Assembly (NCBI RefSeq): GCF_018742245.1
Contig: NZ_CP036132.1
Coordinates: forward strand, 2,909,001-2,973,000
Origin: Bacillus mycoides
Lineage (GTDB): Bacteria > Bacillota > Bacilli > Bacillales > Bacillaceae_G
Reading direction: 5' to 3'
Length of the DNA: 64,000 nt
Translations under genes and position numbers: made by a program
Shown: positions 55,236 through 63,502 of the stretch, in pieces
How the letters are laid out: every line of letters starts with the position of its first letter
How positions within the stretch are numbered: the stretch's first letter is position 1
Notes under the pieces: model-generated
The model's input: only the letters and a program-made list of their open reading frames with translations
The model's database searches: none
What the model was told of the DNA's origin: nothing

Positions 55236-55943
55236 CTAGTTCTTGCAAACGCCATTCTCGCAAACTGGACCAGCTTCGGCTGAAGTAGGATTCAGCACGG
55301 CCAGTGACTGTGATTCAGCCCATGTTTTCTCAAGCGCTTCGAGAAACACATTCGCCGGCTGCGCACCGGAAATAGCATATTTGCGATCGATGACATAAAA
55401 CGGTACGCCACTTACACCCAAACGAATGCCCTCGAGATGATCCGCTCGCACTTCATCGGTGAACTGCTCGCTTTTCAGCATCTCCTCTGTAGCTTTCGGA
55501 TCAAGTCCTACTTCAGCGGCAATCGCAATCAACGTTTCATGACGGCCGACATGCTTACATTCGGTAAAATAGACTTTGAACAACAGCTCAGCTACCTCAT
55601 TATTTTTGCCATGCTGCGCCGCAAAGTGAAGCAGACGGTGAGCGTCTAACGTATTTGTCAGCTGAAGCGTATCAAATCTAAGGTCCAAACCATCTTCTTC
55701 AGCCTGTTTGGCAAGCTTCTCGTGTATCTCCTTTGCTGCTTCACGGCTCATTCCAGACCTAGTGGAAAGCGCATCGTACGCATCATATTCCGTATCTTTC
55801 TTCGCATTTTCATTCAGTTGAAAGCTTTTATAAACAATTTGCACTTGATCTTTATGAGCAAATTGCTCAAGTCCTGCTTCGATACGACGTTTCCCAATAT
55901 AACAGAATGGACAAGCAATGTCTGACCACACTTCTACTTTCAT
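55236..55943 (-). CDS. DsbA-family oxidoreductase (FrnE-like)
   Basis: The 235-residue thioredoxin-fold protein has C-P-F-C in DIACPFCYIGKRRIEAGL, a helical insertion, and cis-Pro GVSGVPFYVIDRKYAISGAQ. This is the FrnE / 2-hydroxychromene-2-carboxylate isomerase-like branch, found in the cytoplasm since no signal peptide is present. It has a second Cys pair at the end (GPVCENGVCKN). Codon use and base composition are clearly more GC-rich than the neighbours (many GCC, GCG, CTG codons), which suggests transfer from another Bacillales genome. AAGGGGG precedes the ATG. Confidence 0.9.
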   Translation of the reverse strand: MKVEVWSDIACPFCYIGKRRIEAGLEQFAHKDQVQIVYKSFQLNENAKKDTEYDAYDALSTRSGMSREAAKEIHEKLAKQAEEDGLDLRFDTLQLTNTLDAHRLLHFAAQHGKNNEVAELLFKVYFTECKHVGRHETLIAIAAEVGLDPKATEEMLKSEQFTDEVRADHLEGIRLGVSGVPFYVIDRKYAISGAQPANVFLEALEKTWAESQSLAVLNPTSAEAGPVCENGVCKN

Positions 55944-56000
55944 TTAAAAACCCCCTTTATACTGCAACCACGTCTCAACTTGGTTGACTATATTATGCAT

Positions 56001-56063
56001 AGTACAATAACCTTTTGAATAAAGCCAATTAAGTTGACTTTATTCAAGAGGTTATTATGTACT
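56001..56063. repeat. Long imperfect palindrome upstream of the DsbA gene
   Basis: AGTACAATAACC with TTGAATAAAG (56001-56024) mirrors CTTTATTCAA with GGTTATTATGTACT (to 56063), about 24 pairs with few mismatches. It could be a regulator site or the end of an old insertion. Confidence 0.55.
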
Positions 56064-56249
56064 TTGGTGCGACTAATTAAAAAAGATATATAAAGACGTA
56101 GATTTTTCGTTTCGCTATATTTTATATTCTCCATTTTTATCACTCGAACTTTAGCTCTGCAACTGAATATAGAGCTGTTTTTTCAACAGAAGCCGAAATG
56201 GAAGGATGTATTTGCTGAAAGCCTATCTTTCGTACGTTGATTTTTCGTC

Positions 56250-56441
56250 ATGGCTTTGCATGGCATATTGGCACACTTTAGATTGAACTTGCTGTTCCTC
56301 CGCCACCGTTGTACGTGTTGTGACTTTACATTTACAATGGAAGGCACAAATAATAAAATTAAACTAATCAAAAGACGTGGTTTTGGCTATAGAAATGACA
56401 GTCATTTCTTCTTACGACTTCGCTTGGAAACTGGGTGTTGA
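56250..56441 (+). pseudogene. ISL3-family transposase C-terminal remnant
   Basis: From about 56335 the plus strand reads MEGTNNKIKLIKRRGFGYRN, then DSHFFLRLRLETGC and a stop. This is the conserved C-terminus of ISL3 transposases (V-E-G-x-N-N-K-I-K-x-I-K-R). The part before it is out of frame or degraded. The bases after the stop (TGTCACCCCGACTTTTGGTG) look like an ISL3 terminal repeat. Confidence 0.7.
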
Positions 56442-56472
56442 TTTTGTCACCCCGACTTTTGGTGATGAACCT

Positions 56473-56508
56473 AAAAAAGAGGCACAGAGATTTCTCCCCA
56501 TGCCTACT
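56473..56508 (-). terminator. Terminator of the LCMT-type methyltransferase
   Basis: Stem GGCA...TGCC with inner GAGAAATCTC. T6 follows on the minus strand. Confidence 0.7.
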
Positions 56509-56514
56509 AATTAG

Positions 56515-57429
56515 CTACTTCTTCACCGCATGAACATAATGTACCGTCTCAAAAGCTTCTAAATAATCGTTTCGTCCTTCAAAATATAATTTATTTATAT
56601 CCTCTGGTGATAAGTGCTCATAAATGAGTAAGCCCGCCTTCTCTAACAGTACTTCCATTTCGGTATAAGAATAACACGCTGTCATCGGTTCTCCACCTAC
56701 CGAAGCCATTTTCACCATTTTTTCAACTCGATTGGACAGCCCTTTTTCTGTAAATAAGTTTTCATCCGGATAATCGAAAACGATAGAACTTCCTACTGGA
56801 ACCATTTTGAATAAATATTCTATTAAACTGGAAAGTTCCTCTTTCATTAAATAATACGTAACCCCTAACAAGCTGAAGAAAGTCTTTTTATTTTCAAATC
56901 CTTCATTTATTAATTCTTGTTTAGAGAAATCCTTAGTGAAATCCATTGAAACAAAATGAAGATTATTTGGAACTTCAAGTTCTGCTTCTTTTATTCTTTC
57001 CTTCTTAAACTGCTGTGTAGAAGGATGATCTACTTCAAATATTTCTATATTATTCTCTAATTCTCGGTGTCTAAAACTGAACGTGTCTAAGCCTGCACCG
57101 AGTATGACGTATTGCTTTGCTCCTAATACCATCTCATTTAGCAATACTCTTTCACAATAGGCTGCACGTGCTAAAGGTGTTGGTGACAACTGAACTTGCG
57201 TAATCCATTTTAATATTTCATTTGGATTATCTTGAAACTGCTCTGCAATATCTTTATTGAAAAAATGTATCCCTTGAACCATGTTCATTTCAATATTTTT
57301 ACGCTCTTTTTGTGAAATTAAATCTTTAGCTACATAATCATCAAAGATTTTAGGACTATCAAACTCACTATGATACGCCCTCCCGAAAGCTGATACTAAC
57401 GACGTTACACTTGCTTCACCTTGTTTCAT
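56515..57429 (-). CDS. Leucine carboxyl methyltransferase-like protein (TIGR00027/PF04072 type)
   Basis: The start at 57429 (MKQGEASVTSLVSAFGRAYH) has AAGGAG nine bases upstream; two further in-frame ATGs just before it are possible. The 304-residue protein has motif I VILGAGLDTFSFRH, motif II FEVDHPSTQQFKKERI, HFVSMDFTKD, and FSLLGVTYYLMKEEL. These are hallmarks of the LCMT/PpmC-like family (TIGR00027), which methylates small-molecule or natural-product carboxylates and hydroxyls. Its leader contains a consensus promoter followed by an intrinsic terminator. A decayed paralogue with the same leader is 2.3 kb away. Confidence 0.88.
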   Translation of the reverse strand: MKQGEASVTSLVSAFGRAYHSEFDSPKIFDDYVAKDLISQKERKNIEMNMVQGIHFFNKDIAEQFQDNPNEILKWITQVQLSPTPLARAAYCERVLLNEMVLGAKQYVILGAGLDTFSFRHRELENNIEIFEVDHPSTQQFKKERIKEAELEVPNNLHFVSMDFTKDFSKQELINEGFENKKTFFSLLGVTYYLMKEELSSLIEYLFKMVPVGSSIVFDYPDENLFTEKGLSNRVEKMVKMASVGGEPMTACYSYTEMEVLLEKAGLLIYEHLSPEDINKLYFEGRNDYLEAFETVHYVHAVKK

Positions 57430-57461
57430 GCACATACACTCCTTCATTTTCACAACAAAAA

Positions 57462-57489
57462 TAGGGTTCCCCTGGCCAGGAGAACCCTA
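57462..57489 (-). terminator. Leader terminator (attenuator) of the LCMT-type methyltransferase
   Basis: TAGGGTTC-CCTGGCCAGG-GAACCCTA folds as a long stem. TTTTTG follows on the minus strand, then the ribosome site. It lies about 30 bases after the promoter, so it must act in the leader. Confidence 0.75.
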
Positions 57490-57516
57490 TTATACACGTT
57501 ATTTTTATATTGGTAA

Positions 57517-57545
57517 ATTATAGCATAAATAAGTTTTTTTGTCAA
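57517..57545 (-). promoter_or_regulatory. Consensus sigma-A promoter of the LCMT-type methyltransferase
   Basis: TTGACA (57545-57540) and TATAAT (57522-57517) are separated by exactly 17 bp, a perfect consensus. Confidence 0.85.
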
Positions 57546-57647
57546 GTTTTCAACCTACTACCACTCCGACAATTTGTGTATTATCTGGCAGGAAGATTTC
57601 AATCCACACCGAATACTCCAGATTATAACAATATAAATGGAGGCCAT

Positions 57648-58211
57648 ATGAAACGATTAGTCATTATTACAGTAGGAAAAACTACATTTGCAAAAGAGCT
57701 AGAAAAAGAGGTACCTAACTCTTTCATTATGGATCAAGACAACCAAGCTGAATTTATTAACACATATTATGAAAAATTACAGCCGACAGAAGGAACGAAT
57801 ACACTAAAGCATGGTCTTTCAAAATTCATTGTTGATTATGCAAATGAATATACAAATTTATACTTTATTATCTGTAATTCCAATCGCAACAAAAACGGAA
57901 GATTATATTTACTAAATGAAGTGTTTCCACAAAATGAATATGTACGTATATTAGTTCATTTTGACATTCCAGATGATGTACTTTATGAAAGAATGGCTCG
58001 TAGTAAGCGAAATACAAATATATTTAGAGGTAACTATTCCAGTTTCGAGGAAGTATTCGTTCGGCAACAAGCTGAATCTCAACATGAAAATGTAGTAGAT
58101 CCTGTAGAAAATGAAGCTGATTATTTGTTTGTTATTAACGATAGTGAGGAAGTGAAATCTACTATAAAGGAAATCGTTCATATCTTTGAAGGTCTGTCCC
58201 TCATAGGTTAA
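57648..58211 (+). CDS. P-loop kinase-like protein with shortened Walker A
   Basis: GGAGGCCAT precedes the ATG at 57648. The 187-residue protein has the topology of small nucleotide or deoxynucleoside kinases: N-terminal MKRLVIITVGKTTFAKELEK, FIICNSNRNKNGRLYLL, VRILVHFDIPDDVLYERMARSKRN (lid-like Arg cluster) and VINDSEEVKSTIKEIV. The P-loop reads I-T-V-G-K-T-T, whereas GxxxxGK(S/T) is expected, so three to four residues appear deleted in frame. ATP binding may be lost. Homologues with a full P-loop would confirm a deletion. Confidence 0.65.
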   Translation: MKRLVIITVGKTTFAKELEKEVPNSFIMDQDNQAEFINTYYEKLQPTEGTNTLKHGLSKFIVDYANEYTNLYFIICNSNRNKNGRLYLLNEVFPQNEYVRILVHFDIPDDVLYERMARSKRNTNIFRGNYSSFEEVFVRQQAESQHENVVDPVENEADYLFVINDSEEVKSTIKEIVHIFEGLSLIG

Positions 58212-58260
58212 TCCCTTTTAGTCCCCTACCCCATAGCTAAGAAAAAAAGTTTAATAATCA

Positions 58261-58323
58261 CAGATTATTATGCAAATGCTTCCTCTGGGCATCACACATG
58301 GTATATAATGATATAATAATCTG
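58261..58323 (+). terminator. Inverted repeat after the kinase-like gene
   Basis: CAGATTATTAT (58261-58271) pairs with ATAATAATCTG (58313-58323) across 41 bases. TTTTAT follows. Weak terminator or regulatory site of the next gene. Confidence 0.4.
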
Positions 58324-58381
58324 CTTTTATATGCTCAATTTTACACAATAGAGTGCATTCATAGGAAAGAGGTACAAAAAT

Positions 58382-59506
58382 ATGAAAACAAAACAAACAA
58401 TCGCTGCGTCTACACTGGCTTTAGCAATTATTGCGGGATCTACCCCTACTCATGCAGAAGTAAATGATGCTACTCCCCAGCAAAGTACTGGAGATCGCTT
58501 AGCTGAGATTAAGCAACATAGACAAGAGTTAGATGCGAAATTGCAGCAGCACAAAGAAAATGTGGATCAAACGTTAAATGAACTTAACCAAGTTAAGCAA
58601 ACTGTCGATGAAAAAGCGAATGAACTGCATCAACATAAACAAGTAGCAGATGAAAAAATCGGCGAGATTAAACAACAGAAACAAGAGTTAGATGCAAAAC
58701 TTCAGCAAGACAAACAAATCGCCGAGGATAAAATCACTGAAATTAAAGAGCATAAAAAACAAGTAGATGAAAAAGTTGCTGAAATTAAAGAGCATAAGCA
58801 AACTGTTGATGAAAAGGTTAACGAGATTAAAGAGCATAAACAAACTGTCGATGAAAAAGTGAATGAAATTAAGCAGCATAAAGAAAACATCGATGCAAAG
58901 GTTAATGAACTTAAGAAAGTTAAAAAACATGTAGATGAAACATTAGCTGAGTTAAAGAAAGCAAAACAAACTGCTGAGGACAAACTTGCTGAAATTAAAG
59001 AAAATAAGCCGAATACCGGTAACACGTTAGAGGAACTTAAGAAAATTAAACAAAATTTAGATAGTCTTTCATCTAACTTAGAACTAGCTAAACAAGATAT
59101 AAAAAACAAACTAGCTGAATTACAAGAAGCTAGACAAGATTTACTAAATAAAATAAACGAAATGAAACAAGCGAAACAAACTGTTTCAGACGATTTAACA
59201 CAGAAAAAACAAGACTTAGATATTAAAATAAACGATTTTAAACATACTGAGAAAAAAATTGATGACAAATTAGCTGAGATACATACAACAAAGCAAAATG
59301 TAGATAACAAGATTAATGAAGTATCACAACCTAAACCAACGACAGCGAATAATAACAATACGAATGTTCCAGCGAAAAACACTGCTAGAGAACTTCCTAA
59401 CGCTGGTAGTGAGCAATCAAGTAACGTTCCACTCGGAATGTTATCTGTCTTAGGCGGCGTTTTATTACTTTCTCGCAATAAAATTAAAACGTTATTCTCA
59501 AAATAA
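58382..59506 (+). CDS. Cell-wall-anchored coiled-coil protein (LPXTG type)
   Basis: The 374-residue protein has a signal peptide (1-26, PTHAEV), a 290-residue heptad-like region and a sortase signal. The helical region has about 20 near-repeats of the type EIKEHKQTVDEKVN-EIK, with a period near 14 residues. The sortase signal is LPNAG, then GMLSVLGGVLLL and a basic tail. LPNAG is a variant of LPXTG. The repeat should form a long rod on the cell surface, for adhesion or wall organisation. It resembles M-protein-like or apolipoprotein-like coiled coils in composition only. AGAGG precedes the ATG. The gene has its own terminator. Confidence 0.9.
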   Translation: MKTKQTIAASTLALAIIAGSTPTHAEVNDATPQQSTGDRLAEIKQHRQELDAKLQQHKENVDQTLNELNQVKQTVDEKANELHQHKQVADEKIGEIKQQKQELDAKLQQDKQIAEDKITEIKEHKKQVDEKVAEIKEHKQTVDEKVNEIKEHKQTVDEKVNEIKQHKENIDAKVNELKKVKKHVDETLAELKKAKQTAEDKLAEIKENKPNTGNTLEELKKIKQNLDSLSSNLELAKQDIKNKLAELQEARQDLLNKINEMKQAKQTVSDDLTQKKQDLDIKINDFKHTEKKIDDKLAEIHTTKQNVDNKINEVSQPKPTTANNNNTNVPAKNTARELPNAGSEQSSNVPLGMLSVLGGVLLLSRNKIKTLFSK

Positions 59507-59535
59507 TGCTATTATAACTATCTTAAATTATTAAT

Positions 59536-59575
59536 AAAAAGGACAACAGCGTTTATATGTACTGTTGTCCTTTTT
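59536..59575. terminator. Bidirectional terminator
   Basis: AAAAAGGACAACAG pairs with CTGTTGTCCTTTTT. It serves the surface protein gene (plus) and the ABC genes (minus). Confidence 0.92.
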
Positions 59576-59581
59576 CATTGT

Positions 59582-60259
59582 TTAATTTTGTATTAACTGC
59601 CCATCTCTAAGCGTCAATATACGATCACATACATCAAGCATTCTTTCATCATGTGTAATCATAATTGCTGCTTTTTGACTTTCTTTCACTTCACGTTTCA
59701 TCATTTCCACAACTTCACGTGCGCGTTTTGAGTCTAAGCTTGCAGTTGGTTCATCAGCTAATATTAAATCTGGATTGTTCATGAAAGCACGAGCGATTGC
59801 TACCCTTTGTTTTTCCCCACCAGATAATTGATTTGGATAATGAGTTTTTCTTTCGCCTAATCCAAATGCCGCTAATAAGTGATCCGCACGTTTTTCAGAT
59901 TCTTGTTTGTTGTCTTTTTTTAGCTTTGCAATGTAAAGCAATTGTTCTTTTACATTTAAATATGGAACAAGATTTGCAAACTGGAAAATGAAGCCAATTT
60001 TTTTCAAACGAATGTCTGTCATTTCCTTTTCTGATAACTTCGTAATATTTTTCTCACGAATGTAAATATCCCCTTTTGACGGTGATAGTAAAGCACCCGC
60101 GATTGATAATAACGTACTTTTCCCTGATCCAGAAGGACCGACGATTCCGATAAACTCTCCAGCTTTCACATCAAGCGACATCGGATGAAGGGCTGTTACT
60201 TCAGTATTCCCTTCTCCGTACACTTTACTTACTTTGTCTAATTTTAATAATGAAGTCAT
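59582..60259 (-). CDS. ABC transporter ATP-binding protein (MacB/LolD type)
   Basis: The 225-residue ATPase has Walker A GPSGSGKST, Q-loop FQFANLVPYL, signature LSGGEKQRVAIARA, Walker B LILADEPTASLD and H-loop MITHDE. It belongs to the MacB/LolD/BceA class that pairs with FtsX-type permeases. It overlaps the end of the permease gene (TAATG), so the two are co-translated and form an exporter or mechanotransmission complex. Unlike Bce-type systems, no two-component pair is adjacent except the partial kinase at the window end, which is separated by other genes. Confidence 0.95.
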   Translation of the reverse strand: MTSLLKLDKVSKVYGEGNTEVTALHPMSLDVKAGEFIGIVGPSGSGKSTLLSIAGALLSPSKGDIYIREKNITKLSEKEMTDIRLKKIGFIFQFANLVPYLNVKEQLLYIAKLKKDNKQESEKRADHLLAAFGLGERKTHYPNQLSGGEKQRVAIARAFMNNPDLILADEPTASLDSKRAREVVEMMKREVKESQKAAIMITHDERMLDVCDRILTLRDGQLIQN

Positions 60260-61323
60260 TACATCCCGCCTCCAATTGCTTCTAACGCATCAACTTTTAA
60301 TACTTGATATAACGAAATAAGTGTTCCTAAAATACTAATTACGATAAAGATTGCTGCATATTGTGCAATCATCGGTGTTGTTAATAAGAACGGCATACCT
60401 GCTGGTAAAATTTGTTCTAACCCTTGTACAAGAACAATACTGATTATCATCGCAACGACTGATAAGAATAACGCCTGTACGACTAAGCTATTTGCTAAAT
60501 AAGAATTTTTCGTACCGATTGCTTTTAATACACCTAATTGCTGTGTTTTTTGTAATGTAATTACGTAGAAGAATACACCAATTAGTAACGCTGCGATAAC
60601 AAGTAAGAACGCAATAATCATCGTTAATGTTCCTTGTTCTTCTTTAAATCCTGGAATACTTTGTAATACTTCTTTTTTGTCGATAACATGTGCATTTTTA
60701 ATGTCTTTATCTGTATTAAGCGCAATTGCACTATAATCTTTTTGATTTGGTTGAGAGATAGCGCCCCATACGTCTTCATTTACATAAACGACTGGTGTAT
60801 GGCTAAACATTTGATCTTTCGTAAATCCAACGATTTTAAATTCTTTCTTTGAAACAGGATCAATAATTGTATCTCCAATATCGATTCCTTTTTCTTTAAT
60901 TGATTCATCAGCAACCATTTCGTTGTTTGCTGTACCTAATTTCTCACCTTTTACAATTTTCGGCTCTAAAAATGAATCACGTTCACTTGAGAAAATAGCA
61001 ACATCCACTTTTTTTGAACTATCTTTCTTTTCATAAGTTGAAATTTTTACACGAAACGGAACGGCCTCTTTCTCGCCTACTTGATTTACTACGTTATCTA
61101 CATCATCTTGCTTAATTTGTGAACGAAGTAATTTATTTTCCGCATCATCCGCTAATACAAATTTATTTGCCTCCATATTTTGAATCGATGAAGCATTATC
61201 ATATGATAATCCATTTGCTAATCCTGAAATGACAAGGACTAAAAATGATAATAACACCATAATAAGTCCGATTAATCCATATCTTAATTTTGATTGTTTT
61301 AATTCACGCAGAGCTAAAAACAT
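60259..61323 (-). CDS. FtsX/MacB-type ABC permease
   Basis: The 354-residue permease has one N-terminal membrane segment (about 15-38), a 190-residue extracytoplasmic domain (MacB_PCD-like), and three C-terminal membrane segments (about 235-260, 280-305, 325-345). This is the standard four-segment FtsX topology. AAGGAGCGAGCGAA precedes the ATG. It is the first gene of a two-gene unit with the ATPase. The substrate could be a peptide or lipid; no direct evidence. Confidence 0.93.
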   Translation of the reverse strand: MFLALRELKQSKLRYGLIGLIMVLLSFLVLVISGLANGLSYDNASSIQNMEANKFVLADDAENKLLRSQIKQDDVDNVVNQVGEKEAVPFRVKISTYEKKDSSKKVDVAIFSSERDSFLEPKIVKGEKLGTANNEMVADESIKEKGIDIGDTIIDPVSKKEFKIVGFTKDQMFSHTPVVYVNEDVWGAISQPNQKDYSAIALNTDKDIKNAHVIDKKEVLQSIPGFKEEQGTLTMIIAFLLVIAALLIGVFFYVITLQKTQQLGVLKAIGTKNSYLANSLVVQALFLSVVAMIISIVLVQGLEQILPAGMPFLLTTPMIAQYAAIFIVISILGTLISLYQVLKVDALEAIGGGM

Positions 61324-61504
61324 TTCGCTCGCTCCTTCCTATTACTTTCTATGCACTTATCATAAAAAAGAAATATGAACGGAGTATGAACAGAAGATTA
61401 CAGAAGAAAGATTAAATTTTCGGAAAGTATTGAAAATAATCAAAATCCTTGATACAATTCAGTCAAATAATATTGACCGAGTAATTTAATTCAAGGAGTT
61501 GATT

Positions 61505-62131
61505 ATGTTGAAGCCCGTGTTAACACTAACTACTTATAGCCAACTAAAAGCATTAAGCGATCCACTACGTGCCGAAATGATGATACGTCTATGCGAACGT
61601 CCTTATACTGGACAATTACTTTCTGAGAAATTCGGCATTTCAAGGGCGAAAATTCATTATCATTTAAAAGAATTAGAGAAGAATGGGCTTATAGAGATCG
61701 TTTACACCGAAGAAAAGAATGGCATCGTTCAAAAGTTTTATCAATCTGTTGCTAAAGGCTTCACTCCTGCCGCAGATCTATTACCTCATTTAGAAATATT
61801 AAGCGAATCAGGTCGCCAAATCTTTTTACAAATGATAGAAAGAACAAAAAGACAAATTCTCGCTGCACCAGAAGAAGCTTTTACATTACGAAATGCAAGT
61901 GAAGACCCAACTGAGTGGAATTACGTTTCATCCTGCTGGGAATTTGATGCTACGCCAGAACAATTTCAATTGTGGGTGAAAAAGTTTCATGAATTAATGG
62001 CTGAATTAAACGAAATCACAAAAGGTGCAGATAAAAATCCAAATAGTAAACCTTATTATATTTCTACTACTGCACTTCAAATCGCTGAGAGAACAATGCA
62101 GCAATTTGTTAAAGAAGAAGAAAAATCGTAA
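61505..62131 (+). CDS. ArsR-type winged-helix regulator of the adjacent MFS gene
   Basis: The start at 61505 follows AAGGAGTTGATT. The 208-residue protein has an N-terminal HTH (LKALSDPLRAEMMIRLCERP, then SRAKIHYHLKELEKNGLIEI) of the HTH_20/ArsR kind and a larger C-terminal domain seen in regulators of MFS pumps. No metal-binding Cys pair is present. It is followed 70 bases later by an MFS exporter, with an operator-like inverted repeat between the genes, so it likely regulates that gene and possibly itself. Confidence 0.88.
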   Translation: MLKPVLTLTTYSQLKALSDPLRAEMMIRLCERPYTGQLLSEKFGISRAKIHYHLKELEKNGLIEIVYTEEKNGIVQKFYQSVAKGFTPAADLLPHLEILSESGRQIFLQMIERTKRQILAAPEEAFTLRNASEDPTEWNYVSSCWEFDATPEQFQLWVKKFHELMAELNEITKGADKNPNSKPYYISTTALQIAERTMQQFVKEEEKS

Positions 62132-62143
62132 TACGATTTTTTT
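62120..62143 (+). terminator. Short hairpin at the end of the regulator gene
   Basis: AAAATCGT-AAT-ACGATTTT overlaps the stop codon. T8 follows. It may partially separate regulator and pump transcription. Confidence 0.55.
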
Positions 62144-62157
62144 TACCGAGACGGTCA

Positions 62158-62179
62158 AATTTATTTTACCGAATAAATT
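62158..62179. promoter_or_regulatory. Operator candidate upstream of the MFS gene
   Basis: AATTTATT (62158-62165) and AATAAATT (62172-62179) are perfect inverted arms around TTACCG. An ACCGAG/CTCGGT-like motif also occurs near 61470 upstream of the regulator. Confidence 0.5.
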
Positions 62180-62200
62180 TATTATAAAGGAGTAGATTAA

Positions 62201-63460
62201 ATGGACGTATTAAAAAACCGGAATTTCCTCTTATTATTTTTAGGGAGAATTTTTACAAACATAGGAGATAGTTTGTATTATGTAGCAGCGATGTGGCTCG
62301 TATATGAACTTAGTGGTAATCCTTTTTATTCTGGATTGGCTGGTTTCCTTACATTATTACCTTCTGCATTACAATTTCTTACTGGTCCATTCGTTGATAG
62401 ATGGTCAATAAAAAACACCCTCGTCATCACACAAGTTCTGCAATGCATTCTTATATTAATCATTCCTATTACACACTACTTCGACCTATTAACAGTTCAA
62501 CTACTACTCATCGTTATGCCCATCGTAGCCTTTATCGAACAATTCGCCTATCCCGCACAATCAAAAGCTTTACCACTTCTACTGCATAAAACACAATTAT
62601 TAAAAGGAAATTCACTCTTCTCATTTGCTTATCAAGGCATCGATTTAATTTGTACGACTCTTTCTGGAATATTAGTAGCACTACTTGGTGCCATTACTTT
62701 ATATGTGATTGACTCCTTTACATTCGCAATTACTGCCCTTTTATTCTTTTCATTAAAAATGCCGAAACAAGCAGAAGCCAATACATCGCTTTCCACTAAA
62801 CAATATTTCTCTGATTTAAAAGAAGGCTTTTCAATCGTCTTTCGTTCATTAATGGGCGTCTTCTTAATCGGTTCAGTTGTCGCTAATTTTTCAATTGGTA
62901 TGACGATGGCGATACTTCCTTCTTTCGCTGATTCTTTAGGAGGCGTGAAATTATATGGCTTCTTTTTAGCCGCTATATCAGCCGGCAGTTTAATCGGAGC
63001 ACTATTCAGTTCATGGGTTGGTAAACATAACGTTGGCCGTGTCTCCATTATTAGCTTTGCGACTAGCGCTTTCTTTTGGTTTCTCTCTACGCTTGTACCG
63101 TTTCAATGGTTATCCATTTTTTTATTCGGCTTAGCTTGGATACCAATTGGTGCGACCAACATATTATTTGCGACAATTGGTCAAATTGTAATTCCAAACC
63201 AGTATCTTGGGCGCATCAACTCAGTCACACGAAGCATAGGTACAATCGCTATGCCGCTTGGTTCTTTAATTGGCGGATACACTGCGAATGTATTTAGTAG
63301 CCAACTCATTTTCGCGCTCGCTAGCATCGGGGTTTTATTTATTTCTCTCGTATGGCTACTTCATCCGAAATTACGGGCTTTGCCGAAAGCTGATGAAATT
63401 ACAGCGGATACTTTTGAGCTTCGGTTTAAGGAAGAACATACTAAGGGGGCAGCTTTATAA
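62201..63460 (+). CDS. MFS transporter
   Basis: The 419-residue protein has about 10-12 membrane segments. The opening FLLLFLGRIFTNIGDSLYYVAAMWLVYELSG fits the MFS_3/enterobactin-exporter-like group, with the loop FVDRWSIKNTLV after segment 2. The family exports drugs or siderophores. AAAGGAGTAGATTAA precedes the ATG. It is paired with an ArsR-type regulator and an operator-like repeat, a common design for inducible pumps. Confidence 0.92.
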   Translation: MDVLKNRNFLLLFLGRIFTNIGDSLYYVAAMWLVYELSGNPFYSGLAGFLTLLPSALQFLTGPFVDRWSIKNTLVITQVLQCILILIIPITHYFDLLTVQLLLIVMPIVAFIEQFAYPAQSKALPLLLHKTQLLKGNSLFSFAYQGIDLICTTLSGILVALLGAITLYVIDSFTFAITALLFFSLKMPKQAEANTSLSTKQYFSDLKEGFSIVFRSLMGVFLIGSVVANFSIGMTMAILPSFADSLGGVKLYGFFLAAISAGSLIGALFSSWVGKHNVGRVSIISFATSAFFWFLSTLVPFQWLSIFLFGLAWIPIGATNILFATIGQIVIPNQYLGRINSVTRSIGTIAMPLGSLIGGYTANVFSSQLIFALASIGVLFISLVWLLHPKLRALPKADEITADTFELRFKEEHTKGAAL

Positions 63461-63468
63461 CAAAAAAA

Positions 63469-63493
63469 AGAGGCCGTTCCAAAACAGCCTCTT
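63469..63493. terminator. Terminator between the MFS gene and the sensor kinase
   Basis: AAGAGGC-GTT pairs with AAC-GCCTCTT. A8 on the left and T-rich on the right allow use from both sides. Confidence 0.85.
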
Positions 63494-63502
63494 CCTTTTC
63501 AT

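Noticed and set aside
58702..59478. Long minus-strand open frame (258 codons) opposite the coiled-coil surface protein
   Set aside because: It is a shadow of the repetitive coding sequence. The plus-strand gene has signal peptide, repeats and sortase signal, and the minus frame has no ribosome site.
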